Below the pieces are notes generated by a model. It saw nothing but the letters and a program-made list of their open reading frames with translations, had not been told where the DNA came from and searched no databases. DNA of 64,000 nt, taken from positions 186,001-250,000 of the forward strand of contig CANNDD010000004.1 of NCBI GenBank assembly GCA_947503285.1, in the 5' to 3' direction. The position numbers and the translations under genes were made by a program. This DNA comes from an uncultured Croceitalea sp. (GTDB taxonomy: Bacteria > Bacteroidota > Bacteroidia > Flavobacteriales > Flavobacteriaceae). Shown here piece after piece: positions 8,105 to 15,807 of the stretch (its first letter is position 1; each line of letters opens with the position of its first letter).

Positions 8105-9435
8105 TAGCCTACCCTTTCATTTACGGGAACTGCCCCCTGTTGCCTATTTTCCGCTATACTGGCAGTTGTTGATTTTGCTTGTACGGAACTTCTGATCTTA
8201 ATCAGCTTACTGAGTATATCGAACCAGAAAGGTGCCCCTAGTGAAATCGCGAAGGCAGTGATGAGATAACCCCAAAAGTTGGCCCATATATAGGGTATGT
8301 CTTGAAAAGCGGCATAGGTATCGGTTTTAGTACCAACCGTTCTTTTCTCAATACGATAGTAATCCTTCGTTCTGTTCGCCAAAAAGGCACTTGGGAACGT
8401 GACGATATACGCTTCGCCACAGCTTTCGATAATATGGTGTCTAGAAGTACGTTCGCCCTTATAACTGCTTAACGGTTCCGCAGGCAAATCCTCGATTGGT
8501 CTAAAACCCATAATATTGTTCACCTCTTCACGATCTTTTTCCAAATCCGTTCTTACTTTTAACAGGCTGTCAAGCTTACTATCGAAATCCATCCTGTTAA
8601 GGGTGAGTTCATCCACTGGTGTTTCAACAACTTCTTCGTTAATTGAATCTTTCTCCGTTTCAGGGGTATCCAAGGTTTTTTGCCCTTTCCTGTACAGCGC
8701 TAAGATCTCTTCATTTTCGTTCATGTAGTTGGAAGCTAGTTGCACCATACCATCCCTGGCCGCTTCATCTTTAGCCAAGATCGATACGATTTCCACCGTA
8801 TTCACATTAAAGCATACCGCCACCCCGAAACCGATTAATACTAAAATAGCCTGAATGGTACGCTTGTACCACCCGCTTGCACGATTCATGGTATGGTCAA
8901 ACCACTCTTCTAGGTTGAACTTAAACCTTATCAAATCGTTTTGGGCATCTTCTAATAGTGAAAGCAGATAGGTTCTGGTCTCTTCCCCCATATCCTGATC
9001 GGCATTTGACAAGCCCTCCCTCACCCTATCTATTACCGAGGAATTTGGGTCACCCTTTGCTTTAAGGATTTCCATTAGGGCCTTTGAAAAATCTGACGGA
9101 TTGATATAAGAGGGTTTTGAAAAGAAGCGCCCTGAGGCGAGGTATTTTATAACTGGTTGCTCATAAAAGGCTTTCACCAAATTATGTGTTTCCTTTTCTG
9201 GAATAAGATTGCGCTTTAGGCGTTCTTTAGTATCCCAGACTGCTCTCGTAACAATGTTACTACTCTTTTTTTTCGGTTCGTCCTTGAGCATCCTACTTAT
9301 GCCATGCCTTAAATTTCTGGCGCGTAAGCCCAGAAAATTTGCAATCATCTCTTGAACGATGGACGCCAACAGACTGTATATGGAATATATAAAAACAAGT
9401 CCGATAACAACGTCTAGAGCTACACTTCCTGTCAT
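8104..9435 (-). CDS. Three-TM conserved protein of unknown function
   Basis: 443 residues from ATG 9435. TM segments are predicted at about 5-28, 193-214 and 383-408. The first and second are separated by a charged helical domain carrying 'EEWFDHTMNRASGWYKR' just before TM2. A 170-residue loop follows TM2, and the third TM ends in 'LGAPFWFDILSK'. These blocks recall an uncharacterised family I associate with 'hypothetical protein' annotations in several phyla, but I cannot name it. It lies between the M15 and S8 peptidase genes, and its stop overlaps the subtilase start. It could anchor the two soluble enzymes at the inner membrane (inference). Confidence 0.65.
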   Translation of the reverse strand: MTGSVALDVVIGLVFIYSIYSLLASIVQEMIANFLGLRARNLRHGISRMLKDEPKKKSSNIVTRAVWDTKERLKRNLIPEKETHNLVKAFYEQPVIKYLASGRFFSKPSYINPSDFSKALMEILKAKGDPNSSVIDRVREGLSNADQDMGEETRTYLLSLLEDAQNDLIRFKFNLEEWFDHTMNRASGWYKRTIQAILVLIGFGVAVCFNVNTVEIVSILAKDEAARDGMVQLASNYMNENEEILALYRKGQKTLDTPETEKDSINEEVVETPVDELTLNRMDFDSKLDSLLKVRTDLEKDREEVNNIMGFRPIEDLPAEPLSSYKGERTSRHHIIESCGEAYIVTFPSAFLANRTKDYYRIEKRTVGTKTDTYAAFQDIPYIWANFWGYLITAFAISLGAPFWFDILSKLIKIRSSVQAKSTTASIAENRQQGAVPVNERVG

Positions 9436-9503
9436 CTTGTGCTATTTTGAATTTTTAAGATCGATTTTGGTTTTGGATTGGTTCGGCTATTCTTTTTGAG
9501 GTT

Positions 9504-10589
9504 TTATTTGGTGACCCTATCTAGCTTAAATTTGCCTTCGGCACGAAGTTCATTTGCCGTATCGGGTAGATACTCCCAATGCCAATGTTCCTTGTTTACG
9601 GTACGGATAAACCCAAAACGCAGGGCGTTATCCTTTAACCAATCATAAAGCACGGTGCCCTCAAAGCCTATGGTGTTCAAATCAAAGGCTATTCCATTTT
9701 GATGATTCGAGCGTCCGGGTTTGGCCGCTCGATTAAAACCGGCCTCTCCATTTTTCCAACCGTTATAAAGTCGTTCTTGTTTCGCAAATGTTCTAAACCC
9801 ACTGGTAATGCTAATAGTAAGATTGTTCTTTTTGGCCGCTTCCATTAAGCTCAGATACGGTTCAAAAGTTTCCATGGCAATTTTCTGCAATTGGCCTCCG
9901 GTCCCTATGATTGCAATAAGTATTTTAGCCCCGATGAAATTACCACTTCGCCATGCAGCATTGTCCCCTTTACTATGCGCCCATTGTTCCGTTTTGAATA
10001 CCTGCGAATTTCCCGCGACTAAATTGCTGGAATGGGTCCATCCTATAGGCTCACCCGAGGTCAAAATACCATTTTTGATTACCACATGGCGTATTCGAAC
10101 ATATTTTCCAATAGGATTGGTCTGCCTCGAACGTGCCGTAATTTCCACATAGCTGCCATAAGGCACAACCTCGCCGATACTATCGAAATTGGAAGGACCT
10201 TGACGGATAAGTGCATTTTTGTCTATAATGGTGAAATTATCGCCCATGGGCTCCAAATCCCATTCTGCTGGAACGTAACTTACGATCTCATTGAGAAGCC
10301 CTCCAGCTATATTCGTTGAACGCGTCCAACCTGAGGGGATAAAGTTAGGGGCATCAATTGGTATGGCATACACATAAACATTCTTCGCACTATCCGTTTT
10401 TACCGCTTCAGCCCTGACCCTTGTGCGTAAAGGGATTTGTTTCCTTTGCCCTATTTGGGAATCGGGAGGAATGGTATCACCGCTTTTATACCTAGAAAAT
10501 TGTTTTAGGTTATTGGGGTTGCGAATAAGGGCCAGGTTGTCATTGATGACAAATTCTTTGTCTAAATACGACGGAATATTCACGTTCAT
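9504..10589 (-). CDS. M15 (VanY/VanX-type) peptidase with two N-terminal SH3-like repeats, no signal peptide
   Basis: About 361 residues from ATG 10589; a GTG at 10613 would add eight. Numbering from the GTG, residues about 20-105 and 125-200 are two related SH3-like units, each ending with a 'GWTRSTN'/'GWTHSSN' block. Residues 235-350 are an M15 zinc peptidase: 'SGFRTFAKQERLY', zinc ligands His304 and Asp311 in 'SNHQNGIAFD', and the ExWH block (E342, H345). M15 enzymes cut D-Ala-containing peptidoglycan stems. The lack of a signal peptide is odd for a wall enzyme and resembles phage lysins or loaded effectors. This is the first gene of the operon that ends at 2887. Confidence 0.85.
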   Translation of the reverse strand: MNVNIPSYLDKEFVINDNLALIRNPNNLKQFSRYKSGDTIPPDSQIGQRKQIPLRTRVRAEAVKTDSAKNVYVYAIPIDAPNFIPSGWTRSTNIAGGLLNEIVSYVPAEWDLEPMGDNFTIIDKNALIRQGPSNFDSIGEVVPYGSYVEITARSRQTNPIGKYVRIRHVVIKNGILTSGEPIGWTHSSNLVAGNSQVFKTEQWAHSKGDNAAWRSGNFIGAKILIAIIGTGGQLQKIAMETFEPYLSLMEAAKKNNLTISITSGFRTFAKQERLYNGWKNGEAGFNRAAKPGRSNHQNGIAFDLNTIGFEGTVLYDWLKDNALRFGFIRTVNKEHWHWEYLPDTANELRAEGKFKLDRVTK

Positions 10590-10613
10590 TTTCAATTGGT
10601 TTTGGTTGTCCAC

Positions 10614-11084
10614 TTTGCACTAAGCGTAATGGTTTTATTGGTTTAGTTGGTGTTCTTAAATTTTATTGCATTTGCTAAAGTTTGACTATTTTCAAGAATT
10701 CGTCAATACCCGATCTTGGGTAATTTCCATGGGGGAATTCAATTGTAGGAAGTCTATTGGTTGGAGTGTTTAAATATAAAAATTAGCTTTTAAATCCAAT
10801 TATAGGAAAACCTTATAAATTCTAAGGTTTTTATGCTATTTTATAAATATTTACTTACTTATTCTTGTTGACACCTGAAAATATATTCTTTTTTCTTACA
10901 AAATGACCTTATGGGAGAGTTATAAAATGATATAGTCTTTAAGGAATTGAGACTATCAAAAACTAAAGGAGGGGTAAGCCCTATAGGCTTTTATCGGAGT
11001 CAAACTTCATAACACTTCCAATTCTGATACAGATTTGGTCATCTACATAGATACAAAAACATAACCCCTAGCAATAATCGAAAT
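10614..11084. other. AT-rich intergenic region upstream of the six-gene operon
   Basis: About 470 bp without a convincing ORF. It must hold the promoter of the operon starting at 10589/10613, but no clean TAnnTTTG box was found on the minus strand. Two hairpins are visible: AAAACCTTA/TAAGGTTTT at 10807-10831 with a 7-nt loop, and ATAGTCT/AGACTAT at 10932-10956 with an 11-nt loop. They could be leader structures or a small RNA. Nothing else is recognisable. Confidence 0.4.
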
Positions 11085-11115
11085 AAAAAAGGGCTTGAAA
11101 CTAATCAAGCCCTTA
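11085..11115 (-). terminator. Rho-independent terminator of the leishmanolysin-like gene
   Basis: On the minus strand AAGGGCTTG pairs perfectly with CAAGCCCTT (9 bp, 8-nt loop) and is followed by a T-run (TTTTTTATTTC). It lies about 22 bp beyond the stop codon of the gene at 11137. Confidence 0.85.
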
Positions 11116-11136
11116 TAATCAGTTACAAAAAATAAA

Positions 11137-12207
11137 TCATTTCTTCTTTGAAGAAGCTACGAAACCTATAGGTTGTAACAAGGTTTCCATTGATGCAATG
11201 TTTAATCCTTCACTAGTACCATCTTCTTCCAAAGTACTTAAGTCAACACCGGGGGTACCTCTTGGTAGATCATACTGTTCGCCAACACTTGCTGAACGAT
11301 ACCCTAAATCTCTCATGGATCCTGCCGTAATCCGGCTCAATGGATTTTCACCAAGGTTTAGGAAACCAGTCATCAATTCATTGTTAAGAGTAGCTTCATC
11401 CCAATGTCCAAAAGCTGTTCCAGGGCCGCCATCAGCCTCGATTGGCAATTCTCCTGTTCCTCCTTCAGCATTCCAGAATACATTGGCTTTTCTACCAGAA
11501 AAATAGGGATTATCGACCGGACCCTCCAATAAAGTTCTATCAAAACCAAAAGGTGCCGTATTCCAAAGGGTACCTACTCCTAAAACGTGTCCCATCTCGT
11601 GAACAATTACATCTTCAAATAAATCAAGTGATTCAAGAAAATCCAAGTCATCAACATCGAAGAACATTACTCCTGACAATGTCAAAAAATCATCAGTTCT
11701 AACAAAACTTGGTCCTGCTTGTCCAAGAATTCCACCAGGACCATCAATTGGTGCCAATGCTACCTCAATAACAATATCATCTAGAGTTCCATCTACAGCT
11801 GGTGGAAAGCCCTCAAATGAAGAAGGTATTATCCCTGTAAACGACGGAACATCTCCAATAATAATTCGTTCCCATCGTCCGGCCGCATCATTAAATACCT
11901 CTTCTTGTCTTTCTGTAGGAGGTAACAAAAACTTCAACGATATGTTGAAGCGCCCTCTATCGTTACCAGCTGCATCACTGGCCCTAGACATCGTTGTTTG
12001 TGGTTCATCTGCCGTCAAATCATTAATGATTATTGGTTCATCTGTTCTTGGAACTAGCGTTAAAAGTGTTGTTTGGGTTTCTGAAAGCGTACTTGACTCA
12101 CTTTCAATAAGTTCATCTGAACATGAAGTAAAAAGTGTAATCCCAAGAATTGCACTTAAAACAATTGGACGCCTTACAAGACGTGAATTCAAAATAGTTT
12201 TTTTCAT
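11137..12207 (-). CDS. Leishmanolysin-like zinc metallopeptidase, lipoprotein
   Basis: 356 residues from ATG 12207. A signal peptide ends in the lipobox 'LFTSC' (Cys29). The zinc site is HEMGH at 203-207 within 'VIVHEMGHVLGVGTLW', and a later 'GTAFGHWDE' supplies the usual third histidine of M8/leishmanolysin-type enzymes. The protein is probably surface-anchored and degrades proteins outside the cell. A strong terminator follows. Two similar 16-bp near-palindromes lie 194 and 283 bp upstream of the start, suggesting a dedicated regulator that is not in view. Confidence 0.85.
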   Translation of the reverse strand: MKKTILNSRLVRRPIVLSAILGITLFTSCSDELIESESSTLSETQTTLLTLVPRTDEPIIINDLTADEPQTTMSRASDAAGNDRGRFNISLKFLLPPTERQEEVFNDAAGRWERIIIGDVPSFTGIIPSSFEGFPPAVDGTLDDIVIEVALAPIDGPGGILGQAGPSFVRTDDFLTLSGVMFFDVDDLDFLESLDLFEDVIVHEMGHVLGVGTLWNTAPFGFDRTLLEGPVDNPYFSGRKANVFWNAEGGTGELPIEADGGPGTAFGHWDEATLNNELMTGFLNLGENPLSRITAGSMRDLGYRSASVGEQYDLPRGTPGVDLSTLEEDGTSEGLNIASMETLLQPIGFVASSKKK

Positions 12208-12668
12208 AATTAGTGTTAATAAAAAGTGTTAACCATTATTTTATAGGTAATGCTGCTAAATATAAAAAAAATCCTTAAATTTTTGTTAAAGCAAAACCCT
12301 AGAAAATTTGAGGTTTCTATTCCGTTTCCATTCTTACAAAAAATCCATTTCTGGAGAAAAACCTTTCACTATTCAGCTTAAGGCCATTTTTTGAAGAAAT
12401 CTAAAACGTGTTTTAGTGGCTATTTAAACACGCCCTCCTTATTTTATTTAGTACTGATGGCTACCAAAACGGTTTGTTAAAGTAGGTTGCTAAACCGAGG
12501 TTTAGGTAGTCGATAGTCAGAAGGCTTCTATGTTTTCTTTAAGGCAATACGGTAGTTTTACCTGCTTTCCAGTAAACCTGAAGGGCACTCAAACTAACTA
12601 TCGTAACTACCAGCAAAATCTTATTATAGCAATGCTTAAAAATCAAGAAGTAATTCTGCTTTACGGCT
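12208..12668. other. Intergenic region upstream of the metallopeptidase gene
   Basis: About 460 bp between the metallopeptidase start and the end of the SGNH hydrolase gene. It contains the two near-palindromes listed separately and long A/T runs near 12265-12290. A short plus-strand frame through 12530-12715 runs into the antisense of the SGNH gene and has no coding character. No other gene is seen. Confidence 0.4.
12401..12505. promoter_or_regulatory. Pair of related 16-bp near-palindromes
   Basis: CTAAAAC-gt-GTTTTAG at 12401-12416 and CTAAACC-ga-GGTTTAG at 12490-12505 share the design CTAAA(A/C)C-N2-G(T/G)TTTAG. Each has 7-bp arms and a 2-bp centre, and they lie 89 bp apart. Two similar sites in one non-coding stretch suggest an operator pair for the metallopeptidase gene. 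The binding protein is unknown. Confidence 0.4.
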
Positions 12669-13514
12669 TTAATTCGCCTGCCATTCTGAAATCCGGTCAA
12701 AAACTACTTCTTTAACAATGTCTCGAAGCAATTCTTCATCTGCTGCATCCAGCTCATCCCGGTGCCAAGTAACCTCGGTTGGGTCTGCCTTAAAAATCAT
12801 GGTATAGAACGATAGTGCGATGACATAACTACCCAATATACTTGGGTGACGGCCATCAAAAGCATATAACTCCAACTCAGGATGACGATCCCTAATGACG
12901 CTCCAAAGTTCTGCACCAGGACTGACCTGCCCATTGGTTCTGTTCATTATGTTCAGGTAATTCTCTTTAATAATTCCGTTCATACCCTCAAATGTGCAGT
13001 AATCCGGTAATGGGCCGCAGAGCGTCTCGTCCCCATCTTTCTGTCCCCAAGTCATATAATAGAGTGGTATGGTAAAACTGTTATTGGCGCTGACCTTATC
13101 CACCACCGTTAAAACGTCTGGAAAGACATTGTTTTCAACGAAAGGCGTATCTTGGACAAAGGCAAAACTCTGTGCTTGGATGGATACAAAATTCCACTCC
13201 CGGGAGTTAATTTTAGCCTCCAGTTCGGTAGAACTGGCATGTTCTGCAATCGTGGTGCCACCTGGCGCATGTAGTGTGTATAAAAGGGAGCGGTTTGTGG
13301 TAAAAGCCATTTGGCGTACCATTTCAGCCATGCTATTATTATTGGTCAGACTATTGCCCACAAATAAAACGGCTTTTGCATCGACCGGCTCGTTAAGTAA
13401 TGGTGGCGGCACTTCCTCAGTGGAAGAAGAACTGCTACATGAACTTAACAACAGTATCAAAAAAAAAGTGGGCAACAAAAGTAGTTCCCATTTAGTGGAA
13501 AGGTTCGTTCTCAT
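12669..13514 (-). CDS. SGNH/GDSL-type hydrolase, lipoprotein
   Basis: 281 residues using ATG 13514, which puts the lipobox 'LLLSSC' (Cys26) directly after a hydrophobic signal; an upstream TTG at 13541 is less likely. The catalytic block 'AVLFVGNSLT' gives Ser55. The C-terminal 'DGRHPSILGSYV' carries the Asp-x-x-His pair of SGNH enzymes, and 'YYMTWGQKDG' lies between. SGNH hydrolases remove acetyl or acyl groups from carbohydrates or lipids; the substrate is not evident. The gene stands alone on the minus strand, divergent from the gene at 13725. Confidence 0.8.
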   Translation of the reverse strand: MRTNLSTKWELLLLPTFFLILLLSSCSSSSSTEEVPPPLLNEPVDAKAVLFVGNSLTNNNSMAEMVRQMAFTTNRSLLYTLHAPGGTTIAEHASSTELEAKINSREWNFVSIQAQSFAFVQDTPFVENNVFPDVLTVVDKVSANNSFTIPLYYMTWGQKDGDETLCGPLPDYCTFEGMNGIIKENYLNIMNRTNGQVSPGAELWSVIRDRHPELELYAFDGRHPSILGSYVIALSFYTMIFKADPTEVTWHRDELDAADEELLRDIVKEVVFDRISEWQAN

Positions 13515-13724
13515 CACAACTATTTTTTTAAATATAGCCAATTCTACTGTAGAAAATTGTTAAATCATAGTATTTATCTTGGTAAGATATTGAAGGAAAG
13601 TAAGTTATACACTTGCCGTTTTAAATTAATGTATCAATAACATCAAATCTTTTTAAAAGTTAAATAACTCGTAAATCAAGTAATCTTAATGGGCAAACAA
13701 ACATTTATGTAGTAAATTGGTGTT

Positions 13725-14201
13725 ATGACAAGGTGGATTTTCATGGTTTTTTTAGGTTGTTTTCAGTTTTGGTCGCAAGCGCAGGAAATCGAAAAACCAG
13801 CACTAAATATCGAGAGCTTCGGATATCCTGATTTTGGGGACAATTCACGATATACCGATTTTAACGTTACTTATGGATTGACCAATGGCCTTGATGTGGC
13901 ATTAAGCGGATTTTACCATCGCGATTTGATTGCCGAACGTTTTAGGGTGCCTATCCTGTTAAAAAAATTCATTTCGCAGAAGACGTATCTTCTTGGTGGT
14001 GCCCAAGCGGAATGGGATTTTAGACTAGCTGGTGAACCGCCCAGAATGGATTTGCTTATGGGCATAGGGCACGAAGTGAAAGAAGGCTTTATGATGGAAG
14101 CTTCGTTTGAAAAACCTTCAAATGACAGTGATGTTACACCTTTAGGTATAGGAAGAAAAGGCGCTGGCTTTTTACGTTTAAAAAGTAAGTTTAAATTTTA
14201 A
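13725..14201 (+). CDS. Small exported beta-rich protein (unknown)
   Basis: 158 residues from ATG 13725. A signal peptide of about 19 residues ends 'FWSQAQ'. The mature part alternates strands such as 'DFNVTYGLTNGLDVALSGFYH' and 'LGGAQAEWDFRL' and ends in 'FLRLKSKFKF' with a terminal aromatic, the pattern of a small outer-membrane beta-barrel. No family is recognised. The region after it holds only gene debris. Confidence 0.55.
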   Translation: MTRWIFMVFLGCFQFWSQAQEIEKPALNIESFGYPDFGDNSRYTDFNVTYGLTNGLDVALSGFYHRDLIAERFRVPILLKKFISQKTYLLGGAQAEWDFRLAGEPPRMDLLMGIGHEVKEGFMMEASFEKPSNDSDVTPLGIGRKGAGFLRLKSKFKF

Positions 14202-14739
14202 ATCGATTATACGAATCACCGTTGGTCTATGTGTTTTCAACAAGAATAAATCCATTGATTCGCAATAGCACCTCCCTTCTGCCCTATTTTCAAAATCAGA
14301 TACCACGACTGATATAGCCAAGATACCTACGACCCTATTTTACAATGACATCCCCTTTTTAAATCATATTCTTTTGGTGTCTTTGTTTAGTGATGACCTT
14401 ATAGAACTGTTTCGAAAAGAGGGATGGAAAATTGTTCCACCAAAAAGGGCTTTTATGAATCCTATGTACAATTCAGTCCCAAAATTCCCCGTAAAGCGTC
14501 TTACTTTATGTGATAGCCAAGAAGCATTGAAAATATAAGGATAGGTGATATGAAAAGAAGTGATGGGTTGATTGGGTTTATAAATCCTATAGGAAAAAGG
14601 AAATCAGAATATTTTGCCTTATCCGGTTCTGCCGAGGCGAAATATTCAGATTAAAATGCTAAAGGCAACTATTCCGCTAAAAAATACGTCTATCTTAGTG
14701 CTGACCCGATTTTTCACCAACAAAAGTTTTTAGTTCCTT
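14202..14739. other. Intergenic region with degraded coding sequence
   Basis: About 540 bp. The plus strand shows an 89-codon open frame without a start (14269-14538). It is followed by a second frame from ATG 14550 that is interrupted by TAA at 14652-14654 and then stays open to 14759 ('NAKGNYSAKKYVYLSADPIF' after the stop). These look like remnants of one or two genes. No promoter for the AraC gene could be identified. Confidence 0.35.
14269..14538 (+). pseudogene. Start-less open frame, probable gene remnant
   Basis: 89 codons run from just after a TAG (14266-14268) to TAA 14536-14538. There is no ATG before codon 64 of the frame. The translation has normal protein-like composition ('DDLIELFRKEGWKIVPPKRAF' in the middle) but matches no family I recognise. 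It may be the tail of a truncated gene. Confidence 0.25.
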
Positions 14740-15540
14740 TTGAAGATAAAAGAATTTAAAATACCCTATCCCTACAATGATTATTTAAACAGCATTTACT
14801 ATTTCGAATGTTATGATCCCGAGCATAGCTTTTTCTTGCCTGATGGTCATCCAGAGCTGATGGTCGCTAATCGTCCTATTTCTGTTAGTGCTCGTAATAA
14901 AGACGTAGTCTTACCAAATAAAATTTTATTTTGGGGGCAATTGCGTTTTTCTGGTCATCTAAATGCCTCAGGTCCTTACAAGGTCTGTGGTGTAAAATTT
15001 CAACCTTGGACCTTAGCCATTTTATCTCAAAATCATGCTATTAATTTAGTGGATTCAATAATTGATGGCAGAATTATTTTTTCCGATCTATTCATTGATA
15101 CTACTAAGGTTTTAGCTAAAATTGATTGGAAATGTAACCAACAAAAGCTAATGGCTTCAAAAACCATTAGTCATTTGTTTTTAAAGGAATTCAGAAGCAA
15201 TATTGTAATCAAACACAATTTTATACAAACCGTTATCTTTATTAAAAAGCATAATGGAATGCAAAGTATAGCCGATTTACTTCCTGAATATAAACAATCC
15301 ATTAGAACGTTGGGAAATGATTTCATGAAATATATTGGTATCAGCCCAAAAGAATATCAAACTATTATTCGCTTAAGAAAATCTAGTATAATACTTAAAA
15401 AGGGACACAATATTTTACACACTGCCCTAGATTTAGGCTATTTCGACAACGCCCATTTTACAAAAGAGTTTAAGCGCTTTAGTGGTGTGTCACCAAAAGA
15501 ATTTTCTACTCAAAAGAACTTAGTCGTAGCTACGGCTTAG
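14740..15540 (+). CDS. AraC family transcriptional regulator
   Basis: 266 residues. The frame starts at TTG 14740; the next in-frame Met is about 40 residues in and would cut the N-terminal domain, so the TTG start is favoured. Residues about 1-150 resemble the N-terminal sensor domain common in Bacteroidota AraC proteins ('FFLPDGHPELMV', 'GPYKVCGVKFQPW'). Residues about 160-260 are the double HTH, with 'ALDLGYFDNAHFTKEFKRFSGVSPKEF', the AraC signature. The effector is unknown. The next gene on the same strand is the Ntn-hydrolase, separated by a dispersed repeat element. Confidence 0.85.
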   Translation: MKIKEFKIPYPYNDYLNSIYYFECYDPEHSFFLPDGHPELMVANRPISVSARNKDVVLPNKILFWGQLRFSGHLNASGPYKVCGVKFQPWTLAILSQNHAINLVDSIIDGRIIFSDLFIDTTKVLAKIDWKCNQQKLMASKTISHLFLKEFRSNIVIKHNFIQTVIFIKKHNGMQSIADLLPEYKQSIRTLGNDFMKYIGISPKEYQTIIRLRKSSIILKKGHNILHTALDLGYFDNAHFTKEFKRFSGVSPKEFSTQKNLVVATA

Positions 15541-15628
15541 TTGCAGATTTCTACAATTATATTAATTCTTTATAGGCTTAATTTGTACTTATAACTAAAC
15601 TGGGGCAAGCAATACCCTACCATCTAAA

Positions 15629-15796
15629 TAAAGTGAGTTCGACATAACAATCGGTCTAAAAGAGAACGAATGTCAACAAAAACAAACAGTTGTCACCCCG
15701 AACGTCTTCCTGCTGGACGGGCGCTCAACCTGACATAAGTCTATAAATCGCGAGAAACCAAATAAGTGACAGGTTCTTGATGTCGAACTCAAGTTA
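15629..15796. repeat. Dispersed inverted-repeat element, copy A
   Basis: A 168-bp element with terminal inverted repeats: the left end contains GAGTTCGACAT and the right end ATGTCGAACTC (perfect 11 bp, 15 of 17 over the longer arm). Its interior matches copy B (56825-57069) in several blocks: AAAAGAGAAC, ACAGTTGTCACCCCGAACGT, GCTCAACCTGACATAA, and TATAAATCGCGAGAAACC. It ends 11 bp before the ATG of the Ntn-hydrolase gene. No ORF is inside, so it resembles a MITE or REP-type element. Confidence 0.8.
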
Positions 15797-15807
15797 AATA
15801 ATCAAAA

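Noticed and set aside
12530-12715. Plus-strand 61-residue ORF in the gap before the SGNH gene
   Set aside because: Runs into the antisense of a well-supported gene and has no protein-like motifs.
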